Source of the DNA: an uncultured Prevotella sp.
GTDB taxonomy: Bacteria > Bacteroidota > Bacteroidia > Bacteroidales > Bacteroidaceae
Direction of reading: 5' to 3'
DNA length: 12,089 nt
Assembly (NCBI GenBank): GCA_937877685.1
Contig: CALFGU010000172.1
Span: forward strand, 1-12,089
Positions 1-5,634 of this stretch are shown in pieces (positions within the stretch are counted from its first letter, which is position 1; the number at the start of each line of letters is the position of its first letter). The translations under genes and the position numbers were made by a program. Under the pieces are notes generated by a model, which worked only from the letters and a program-made list of their open reading frames with translations, was not told the DNA's origin and ran no database searches.

Positions 1-155
1 CTGCGTGCCGCAGATATAGCCGCCGATGGGAGCGAGACCGCCGCCCGGATTCTTGATCAGGGAACCGACGATCATATCTGCGCCCAGATCGCTGGGCTCG
101 ATAATCTCAACAAACTCGCCGTAGCAGTTATCCACCATGCAGATGATATCGCTGC
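1..155 (-). CDS. Fragment of methionine gamma-lyase / 'aluminium resistance' (YnbB-like) PLP enzyme, joined to rarA
   Basis: Read on the minus strand in the same frame as rarA, residues from about 252 to 302 of the joint frame contain MVDNCYGEFVE and then GADMIVGSLIKNPGGG followed by GGYICGTQ. In the PLP-dependent family annotated as methionine gamma-lyase or aluminium resistance protein, the lysine of SLIKNPGGG (here residue 285 of the joint frame, bases 52-54) is the expected cofactor lysine. The family is typical of Firmicutes, where proteins are about 400 residues, so this is a short internal piece with neither end. Its codons are GC-rich (ATC, GGC, CTG, CCC), unlike the more mixed codons of the rarA part. 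Family assignment rests on these motifs and is fairly sure. Whether the piece belongs to this chromosome is doubtful. Confidence 0.78.
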
Positions 156-906
156 GGATGCTCTTGATGAAGGCGGAGATGATGTCGTAATGTTGTTCGC
201 CGTTTTTGTCGTATGCCAGGGGATTTTGTTGCAGGGCGCGATAGACAAGGTCATTGGTAATGACCAATTGCTCCCCTGCGGTGTGAGCTGTTGTAAGGAG
301 GTCAAGGATGTTTAGCAACTTTCGTGCGTCGCCTCCGCTAAAGTGGAAAAGGGCTTCGTGTTCGTTAATCACTATGTTTCGCTCACGAAGAAGGAGGTCG
401 CGCTGTAGCGCCATTTGCATAAGTTGTAGCAACTCTTCTTTATTAAGGCTTTCAAGCACATAAACTTGGCATCGTGACAATAAGGGGCGGATGACCTCGA
501 AGGAGGGATTTTCCGTTGTGGCGCCGATGAGCGTGACTGTTCCATTCTCAACGGCACCGAGCAGGGAGTCTTGTTGGGCTTTTGAGAATCGGTGGATTTC
601 GTCAATAAAGAGGATGGGGCTTTGCTCTGAGAAAAAGCGATTGGTGCGTGCGCGCTCAATGACCTCACGCACGTCTTTCACTCCGCAATTGATTGCAGAG
701 AGTGTATAGAAAGGCACGTCAATTGTTGAAGCCACGATTTTGGCTAATGTTGTTTTTCCAACCCCTGGAGGGCCCCAAAGGATGAATGACGAGATGCGCT
801 TCGAATCAATCATTCGTCGCAAGACTCCATCCTCACCTACGAGGTGTTGCTGGCCTATGTAATCATTGAGCGTCTGCGGACGCAAGCGTTCTGCAAGTGG
901 AAGCAT
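1..906 (-). CDS. rarA: RarA/MgsA-type AAA+ ATPase, N-terminal ~250 residues, fused in frame to a foreign C-terminus; runs off the window
   Basis: RarA is a clamp-loader-like AAA+ ATPase that acts at stalled replication forks. The frame opens at an ATG at 906-904 and stays open for 302 codons to base 1. Residues 1-250 are typical RarA: RLRPQTLNDYIGQQHLVG near the start, Walker A GPPGVGKTT (45-53), Walker B FIDEIHRF (100-107), sensor 1 GATTENPSF (128-136), arginine finger in LLSRCQ (R145), sensor 2 GGDARKLLN (191-199), and the post-AAA motif with HYDIISAFIKSIR (239-251). RarA should then continue GSDPDAALYWLARM and run past 400 residues. Instead, from about residue 252 the frame reads as a methionine gamma-lyase-like enzyme (separate entry). 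The start is the usual RarA start (MLPLAERLRPQTL). The gene lies 178 bp downstream of the ABC-F gene on the same strand, with a repeat hairpin between them. I see no clear promoter of its own. Identity of the first 250 residues is secure. The fused reading frame is probably an artefact. Confidence 0.88.
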   Translation of the reverse strand, partial: MLPLAERLRPQTLNDYIGQQHLVGEDGVLRRMIDSKRISSFILWGPPGVGKTTLAKIVASTIDVPFYTLSAINCGVKDVREVIERARTNRFFSEQSPILFIDEIHRFSKAQQDSLLGAVENGTVTLIGATTENPSFEVIRPLLSRCQVYVLESLNKEELLQLMQMALQRDLLLRERNIVINEHEALFHFSGGDARKLLNILDLLTTAHTAGEQLVITNDLVYRALQQNPLAYDKNGEQHYDIISAFIKSIRSDIICMVDNCYGEFVEIIEPSDLGADMIVGSLIKNPGGGLAPIGGYICGTQ

Positions 907-924
907 AGTTATGAGGGAACATTA

Positions 925-1015
925 AACGGTTAACGGGGAAAGGTGAACGGGGAACGGTTAACGGTGAATGGTGTACGATTAACGGGGAACGGGGAACGGG
1001 GAACGGTTAACGATT
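925..1015. repeat. Thirteen tandem heptamers, consensus AACGGKK
   Basis: Thirteen 7-bp units follow one another without a phase break from 925 to 1015. Most are AACGGTT, AACGGGG or AACGGTG; the variants are AAAGGTG, AATGGTG, TACGATT and AACGATT. The array lies between the end of the ABC-F gene and the start of rarA, on the 5' side of rarA. Complementary heptamers follow at 1043-1077, so the two arrays can pair. Confidence 0.9.
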
Positions 1016-1042
1016 ATGGCTGTCACTCCGCATGGTCCCTTT

Positions 1043-1077
1043 CACCGTTCACCATTCACCATTCACCATTTACCGTT
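1043..1077. repeat. Five inverted heptamers (CACCATT type) facing the AACGGKK array
   Basis: Five 7-bp units, CACCGTT, three times CACCATT, then TACCGTT, run from 1043 to 1077. Read on the other strand they are AACGGTG and AATGGTG, the same units as in the array at 925-1015. The 27-bp spacer 1016-1042 would be the loop of an imperfect hairpin in a transcript from either strand. The array ends 7 bp before the ABC-F stop codon (1085-1087), so on the minus strand the structure sits immediately 3' of that gene and may end or protect its mRNA. Confidence 0.85.
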
Positions 1078-1084
1078 CAAGGAT

Positions 1085-2908
1085 TCACCCATTTTCAACT
1101 GCCTCGAGTTCCATCCATCGGAGGGTTTTTGTTTCGATAATGTCATTCAGTTCGGGAAGGCGCTTGCTCAGCGAGGTGAGTTCATCTACAGACAGATTGC
1201 CACTGCAAAGGGCGGTTTCTATTTGTTTCTTTTCCTCCTCCAATTGTTCAATTTCTTTCTCCAATTGTGCTAACTCTTGCTTTTCTTTAAATGACAACTT
1301 GGGACGGCGAAGCGTTGGTTTAGCGTTGGGAAGTTCTGAGGTTAGGAGGTTCTGAGGTTGGGAGGTTCTGAGGTTCTGAGGTTGGGGAGTGTCTTCCTTG
1401 GGCATTTCGCGATATTGTGTGTAGTTGCCAGGGAAGTCATCTATTTCTGCATTTCCCTTAAACACAAGCAGATGATCGACTACTTTATCCATAAAATAGC
1501 GGTCGTGAGAAACAATAATGACACACCCTCGGAAGTCGGCAAGATAATCTTCAAGCACATTGAGCGTGGCAATGTCAAGGTCGTTGGTGGGTTCGTCAAG
1601 AATCAAGAAGTTGGGATTTTGCATCAACACAGTGCACAGGTACAACCTTCGACGTTCGCCACCGCTAAGTTTATACACATAATCTTGTTGACGAGCAGGG
1701 GGGAATAAGAAATGATTCAGAAATTGCATGGCCGTGAGTGAGCGCCCACCACCAAGGTCAACCGTCTCGGCATATTTGCGGACGGCATCAATCACCTTCA
1801 TTTGATTGTCAAACTCCATGCCTTGCTGTGAGAAATAACCGAATCTGACGGTCTCGCCCACAACGAATCGCCCCTCGTCTGGACGCTCCATCCCGAGAAG
1901 GAGTTTGAGGAACGTCGTTTTTCCCGTTCCATTATTCCCAATAATGCCCATTTTCTCATAACGCGAGAAGTTGTAATAAAAATGGTCTAAGATTTTTACC
2001 GAAGGATAAGCCTTGCTGACATATTCTGCCTCAAAAATCTTTGAACCTATATACCCGCTCTTGATGTCTAATCGGGCGGTGCGCTCTTGCTGTCTTCGGC
2101 GTGCTTGTTGCTCCAACTCGTAAAATGCTTCTTTTCTTGAGCGCGACTTTCCCGTTCGAGCAGAAGGGGTGCGACGCATCCATTCTAACTCTCGGCGATA
2201 TAAGTTGTTCGCACGCTGTATGTTGGCATTGGTCACGGCGATGCGCTCGTCGCGTTTCTCAAGATAGTAGGCGTAATTTCCCTGATAGGAATAAAGCGTC
2301 TTATCCTCAATTTCCAAAATTTCATTGCAGACACGGTCAAGGAAATAGCGGTCGTGAGTGACCATAAGCAACGAACGCACATTTCTGCGCAAATAGCCCT
2401 CTAACCATTCAATCATTTCTAAATCCAAATGATTGGTAGGTTCGTCAAGAATAAGCAAATCAGGATTGGAAAGCAACACACGAGCAAGCGCCACACGCTT
2501 TAATTGTCCGCCAGAAAGCAGACCAACGGGCTTGTCAAACTCCGTGATTTGCAACTTTGTCAAAATCTGTTTGGCAGAAATGTGTGACGCATCTTCATCC
2601 GTATAATCGGTGCCTCCAAGAATGCTCTCACTGAATTGCGAAACGGCTGTCAGCACGGTGTCTTCGGGATTAAACTGAGGCGTTTGTTCCAAATAACCTA
2701 TGCGCAGATTGTTGCGAAAAATAATCTCTCCCGACTCATAATCCTCCTTGCCAGAGATAACGTTTAATAATGTACTTTTTCCTGCACCATTACGCGCAAT
2801 AATCCCTACTCGCTCTCCTTCTGCAAGTGAGAACGAGATATTTTCAAACAGCACTAAGTCGCCAATGCGCTTCGTAAGGTTTTGTATGTCTAAATATGGA
2901 ATCGCCAT
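1085..2908 (-). CDS. uup: ABC-F family ATPase, Uup-like, with C-terminal coiled coil
   Basis: A soluble protein with two ABC ATPase domains and no membrane segments, the ABC-F class that acts on ribosomes. Domain 1 has Walker A ARNGAGKST (38-46), LSGGQ (131-135) and LILDEPTNHLD (152-162). Domain 2 has Walker A GNNGTGKTT (K330), LSGGE (414-418) and LILDEPTNDLD (D438, E439). Between them (about 205-275) is the charged inter-domain arm, with ELEWMRRTPSARTGKSRSRK around W243; that wording is typical of Uup. Residues about 530-607 form a Lys/Glu-rich coiled coil (LEKEIEQLEEEKKQIE), as in the Uup C-terminal domain. Uup is linked to ribosome rescue/assembly and transposon excision in E. coli; the role here is inferred. 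The 607 residues are near the usual length. Residues about 508-524 (PQPQNLRTSQPQNLLTS) are encoded by an 8-bp tandem repeat. No good TAnnTTTG promoter was found upstream; TACTTTTA (2934-2927) is one mismatch off but has no partner element. Confidence 0.9.
   Translation of the reverse strand: MAIPYLDIQNLTKRIGDLVLFENISFSLAEGERVGIIARNGAGKSTLLNVISGKEDYESGEIIFRNNLRIGYLEQTPQFNPEDTVLTAVSQFSESILGGTDYTDEDASHISAKQILTKLQITEFDKPVGLLSGGQLKRVALARVLLSNPDLLILDEPTNHLDLEMIEWLEGYLRRNVRSLLMVTHDRYFLDRVCNEILEIEDKTLYSYQGNYAYYLEKRDERIAVTNANIQRANNLYRRELEWMRRTPSARTGKSRSRKEAFYELEQQARRRQQERTARLDIKSGYIGSKIFEAEYVSKAYPSVKILDHFYYNFSRYEKMGIIGNNGTGKTTFLKLLLGMERPDEGRFVVGETVRFGYFSQQGMEFDNQMKVIDAVRKYAETVDLGGGRSLTAMQFLNHFLFPPARQQDYVYKLSGGERRRLYLCTVLMQNPNFLILDEPTNDLDIATLNVLEDYLADFRGCVIIVSHDRYFMDKVVDHLLVFKGNAEIDDFPGNYTQYREMPKEDTPQPQNLRTSQPQNLLTSELPNAKPTLRRPKLSFKEKQELAQLEKEIEQLEEEKKQIETALCSGNLSVDELTSLSKRLPELNDIIETKTLRWMELEAVENG
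1339..1386. repeat. Six tandem 8-bp units (AGGTTCTG / AGGTTGGG) inside the ABC-F gene
   Basis: Units are AGGTTAGG, AGGTTCTG, AGGTTGGG, AGGTTCTG, AGGTTCTG, AGGTTGGG, preceded by a degenerate AGTTCTG (1332-1338). They encode the linker between the second ATPase domain and the C-terminal coiled coil. Eight is not a multiple of three, so gain or loss of one unit shifts the frame and removes the coiled coil; three units (24 bp) keep it. Confidence 0.9.
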
Positions 2909-3002
2909 AAATATAGGTTTATAGAATAAAAGTACAACGACTATTTTTCGTTTTCCGCAGTGGAGTTACTCGCTCCCCCCCTACTCGCTCCTCTTTACTA
3001 AA

Positions 3003-3036
3003 TTGAGGTCACACTTCACACAAAGTATGACCTCAA
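3003..3036 (-). terminator. Hairpin 3' of the OmpA-like gene, possible terminator
   Basis: TTGAGGTCA (3003-3011) pairs perfectly with TGACCTCAA (3028-3036). ACTT (3013-3016) pairs with AAGT (3023-3026) inside it, across one C/A mismatch, leaving a 6-nt loop. It starts 27 bp after the ompA-like stop codon on the minus strand. Only a short TTT follows on that strand, so it may be a weak terminator or a 3'-end stabilising hairpin. Confidence 0.5.
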
Positions 3037-3062
3037 CAGGTTTATTGCAATGTAATGCTGTT

Positions 3063-3776
3063 TTACTTCAACGTACCAGCATTTGCACTTTCAATCATCT
3101 GCTGACTTGGCAAGATATATACTTCGACACGACGATTTTCTGCCTTACCTGCAGCAGTGGCATTGCTTGCAACGGGCATGTCTTGACCCTTACCAACAAC
3201 ATACTTAATCTGTGAAGAAGATACACCAGAATTAATCAAATAAGTGCTTACGCTCTGAGCACGCTGTTCTGAAAGCACTTGATTCTTCGCAACACTCTGA
3301 GCTGCAGTATAACCCTTCCAAGGATCATTATCTGTGTGACCAACAATAGCAAGGTCCATATCATAAGTCAACACATTTGTCATAAATGTATTGAGCGAAC
3401 TCTTTGCTGTTGTTGTCAAATTTGATTTACCAGATGTAAAGAGAATACCTGAATCAAAAGTTACCTTTACATAACTCAAGCCCTGAGCGTCTGTCATAAT
3501 TTCTGCCTCTGCTCCCTGAATTGCTTCAGCTGCTTTCTTCGCCTTGTCCATCTTGTTGCCGATTAACACACCAGCACCAGTACCTACAGCAGCACCAATA
3601 CCTGCACCGATTGCAGCACCCTTACCATTGTTTATAAGTGCACCAATAAGAGCACCAACTGCAGCACCACCGCCACCGCCAATCAAACCACCCTTTGCTG
3701 TGTTTGACATTGATGCACAACTGGGAAGCAACAACAAACCGCAGAGAGCGAGAACGCTAATTTTTGAAACTTTCAT
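3063..3776 (-). CDS. OmpA-family outer-membrane lipoprotein with glycine zipper (YiaD-like)
   Basis: A 237-residue lipoprotein predicted to sit in the outer membrane and hold peptidoglycan. Residues 1-20 are a lipoprotein signal ending in the lipobox LLPSC, so Cys20 should be lipidated. Residues 29-73 are a glycine-zipper segment of repeated GxxxG (GGGAAVGALIGALI, then GAAIGAGIGAAVGTGAG) that can pack in or against membrane. Residues about 100-222 are an OmpA C-terminal domain: FDSGILF, GHTDN (146-150), LSEQRAQSV (168-176), GKGQDMP and NRRVEVYI (214-221). The Asp of GHTDN and the Arg of LSEQRA are the residues expected to contact peptidoglycan peptide. Size and order match YiaD-type proteins. 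The gene has a perfect Bacteroidetes promoter 42 bp upstream, diverges from proS, and is followed by its own hairpin, so it is probably monocistronic. Its exact in vivo partner is not known from sequence. Confidence 0.9.
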   Translation of the reverse strand: MKVSKISVLALCGLLLLPSCASMSNTAKGGLIGGGGGAAVGALIGALINNGKGAAIGAGIGAAVGTGAGVLIGNKMDKAKKAAEAIQGAEAEIMTDAQGLSYVKVTFDSGILFTSGKSNLTTTAKSSLNTFMTNVLTYDMDLAIVGHTDNDPWKGYTAAQSVAKNQVLSEQRAQSVSTYLINSGVSSSQIKYVVGKGQDMPVASNATAAGKAENRRVEVYILPSQQMIESANAGTLK

Positions 3777-3817
3777 AATAAATGTGTTTAAATTAATAAA
3801 TAGGTGTTTTCAACATG

Positions 3818-3848
3818 CAAATTTAACACTCTCAGCAATTACTTCAAA
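3818..3848 (-). promoter_or_regulatory. Bacteroidetes-type promoter for the OmpA-like lipoprotein gene
   Basis: On the minus strand TTTG (3848-3845) is followed after exactly 19 bp by TAAATTTG (3825-3818), a full match to the Bacteroidetes housekeeping pattern TTTG-N19-21-TAnnTTTG. The expected start of transcription gives a leader of roughly 35 nt before the ATG at 3776. Confidence 0.78.
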
Positions 3849-3874
3849 ATATTTTTGTCAATAATGCAAACTTA

Positions 3875-3906
3875 ATTGGATAGATATTAAAAAATGCTTA
3901 ATTTTG
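3875..3906 (+). promoter_or_regulatory. Bacteroidetes-type promoter for proS
   Basis: ATTG (3875-3878), a 20-bp gap, then TAATTTTG (3899-3906). The -7 element is a full TAnnTTTG match and the -33 element matches three of four. The leader to the proS ATG at 3980 would be about 65-70 nt and is AT-rich, without a clear Shine-Dalgarno sequence, as is usual in this phylum. It lies back to back with the lipoprotein promoter. Confidence 0.6.
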
Positions 3907-3979
3907 CACTTCTTATAAAACCAAGTGTTTTGAAGTAACATATTAAATCGAAATTTATATAAATGACATCATAACAAAT

Positions 3980-5461
3980 ATGGCAAAAGAACTTTCTTTC
4001 CTCACAAAGCGTAGTGAAGACTACTCGAAGTGGTACAACGAACTCGTAGTGAAGGCCGACCTCGCAGAGCAAGCTGACGTACGTGGATGTATGGTTATCA
4101 AACCCTATGGTTATGCCATTTGGGAAAATATTCAGCGTGCACTTGATGACCGCTTCAAGGCAACAGGTGTGCAAAACGTATATTTCCCCATGCTTATTCC
4201 CAAATCATACCTCTCAAAGGAGGCTGAACATGTAGAGGGTTTTGCTAAGGAATGCGCCGTAGTAACTCACTACCGCCTCAAGGCAAATCCTGATGGCGAT
4301 GGCGTTGTTGTTGACCCTGCTGCTAAGTTGGAAGAAGAACTCATCATTCGTCCCACCTCAGAAACAACCATTTGGAACACATTCCGCAACTGGATTCATT
4401 CATGGCGTGACCTCCCCTTGTGTTGCAACCAATGGTGTAACGTTATGCGTTGGGAAATGCGCACCCGCCTCTTCCTCCGCACCAGCGAATTCCTTTGGCA
4501 GGAAGGACACACCGCTCATGCTACAAAGGAAGAAGCAGAAACACGTGCAAAGCAAATGCTTGACGTTTATGCCGACTTTGCTCGCGACGTAATGGCGGTA
4601 CCTGTAATTCGTGGTGTAAAGAGCGCAACAGAACGTTTCGCAGGAGCGCTTGACACATATACTATTGAAGCCATGATGCAGGACGGCAAAGCACTTCAGA
4701 GCGGTACGTCACAGTTCCTCGGTCAGAACTTCGGACGCGCTTTCAACGTTCAGTTCGTGAATAAAGAAAACCAACTCGAATATGCTTGGGCAACAAGTTG
4801 GGGCGTTAGTACTCGCCTTATGGGTGCACTTATCATGACTCACTCTGACGACAATGGACTTGTCCTTCCTCCCGCACTTGCTCCCATTCAAGTGGTGCTC
4901 GTACCTATCTATAAGGGTGACGAACTCCCTGCTTTCGATGAAAAACTCGGTGGTCTCGCACAGCGTCTTCAAGCAATGGGCATCCGTGTGAAGTATGACA
5001 ATGCTGACAACAAGCGTCCCGGATTCAAATTTGCTGACTATGAACTCAAGGGTGTACCCGTACGTATCGTAATGGGTGGTCGTGACCTTCAAAACGGCAC
5101 CGTTGAACTTATGCGTCGCGACACACTTGAAAAACAAACACTTCCCTTCGAAGGTATTGAAGAATACATCAAGCAACTTCTTGCGGAAATGCAACAAAAC
5201 ATCTACGACAAGGCAAAGAAGCGCCTTGACGAAAATGTTCACATCTGCAATGACTACGAAGAATTTAAGTCAAAGGTAAAGAATGGTGGATTCTACCTCT
5301 GCCCTTGGGACGGAACAGAAGAAACCGAAGCGCAAATTAAGGCAGACACACAAGCTACTATCCGTTGTGTACCCTATGGTTATGATCAATCAGACCTTGG
5401 CGTAGATATGGTGAGTGGCAAACCCGCCGTAGCACGCGTAGTAGTAGCACGTAGTTACTAA
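3980..5461 (+). CDS. proS: Prolyl-tRNA synthetase, archaeal/eukaryote-type (type 3)
   Basis: A cytoplasmic class II synthetase that charges tRNA-Pro with proline. The 493 residues match the short form without the bacterial insertion (editing) domain. Class II motif 1 lies around VRGCMVIKPYGYAIWENIQ (34-52). Motif 2 includes RPTSET (124-129), RWEMRTR (157-163) and FLRTSEFLWQEGHT (165-178). Proline-site and motif 3 residues are in ALQSGTSQFLGQNF (238-251) and WATSWGVSTRLMGALIMTHSD (270-290), leading to LPPALAPIQVVLVPI. The anticodon-binding domain is about 305-405. The C-terminal domain (about 410-493) ends in ARSY, the terminal Tyr being typical of this type. The start MAKELSFLTKRSEDYSKWY is standard. 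It is a single-gene unit between its own promoter and a strong terminator at 5484. It is in the style of the core genome, with no sign of transfer beyond the ancient one that brought this type to Bacteroidetes. Confidence 0.97.
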   Translation: MAKELSFLTKRSEDYSKWYNELVVKADLAEQADVRGCMVIKPYGYAIWENIQRALDDRFKATGVQNVYFPMLIPKSYLSKEAEHVEGFAKECAVVTHYRLKANPDGDGVVVDPAAKLEEELIIRPTSETTIWNTFRNWIHSWRDLPLCCNQWCNVMRWEMRTRLFLRTSEFLWQEGHTAHATKEEAETRAKQMLDVYADFARDVMAVPVIRGVKSATERFAGALDTYTIEAMMQDGKALQSGTSQFLGQNFGRAFNVQFVNKENQLEYAWATSWGVSTRLMGALIMTHSDDNGLVLPPALAPIQVVLVPIYKGDELPAFDEKLGGLAQRLQAMGIRVKYDNADNKRPGFKFADYELKGVPVRIVMGGRDLQNGTVELMRRDTLEKQTLPFEGIEEYIKQLLAEMQQNIYDKAKKRLDENVHICNDYEEFKSKVKNGGFYLCPWDGTEETEAQIKADTQATIRCVPYGYDQSDLGVDMVSGKPAVARVVVARSY

Positions 5462-5483
5462 ATCCCCGCAAATTATTAAATAT

Positions 5484-5538
5484 TACAACACGGCAACAAG
5501 CGCATTCAAGGACACGCTTGTTGCCGTGTTGTATTTTT
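5484..5538 (+). terminator. Strong rho-independent terminator of proS
   Basis: A perfect 19-bp stem: 5484-5502 pairs with 5515-5533 (TACAACACGGCAACAAGCG with its complement), with a 12-nt loop, followed by ATTTTTAT. It begins 23 bp after the proS stop codon. Confidence 0.92.
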
Positions 5539-5558
5539 ATGATTGTGACACCAACTTA

Positions 5559-5590
5559 TAAAAAATCCCCACGCTTCAAGGCATGGGGAT
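5559..5590 (-). terminator. Rho-independent terminator of the CotH gene
   Basis: On the minus strand ATCCCCATGC (5590-5581), loop CTTGAA, GCGTGGGGAT (5574-5565), then a run of T (complement of the A run 5560-5564). The stem has one C/A mismatch. ACTTAT (5554-5559) and ATAAGT (5591-5596) could extend it. It starts 45 bp after the CotH stop codon and faces the proS terminator, so two convergent genes each have their own stop. Confidence 0.85.
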
Positions 5591-5634
5591 ATAAGTAAAC
5601 GAGTGAGCACTCCTATAAAAAATCAAACATCAAG

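Noticed and set aside
925..1077. CRISPR array
   Set aside because: Units are 7 bp, contiguous and without spacers, and no cas genes are present.
4709..5242. Minus-strand open frame of 177 codons inside proS
   Set aside because: Antisense to a clear synthetase, with Cys/His/Phe-rich sequence typical of shadow frames.
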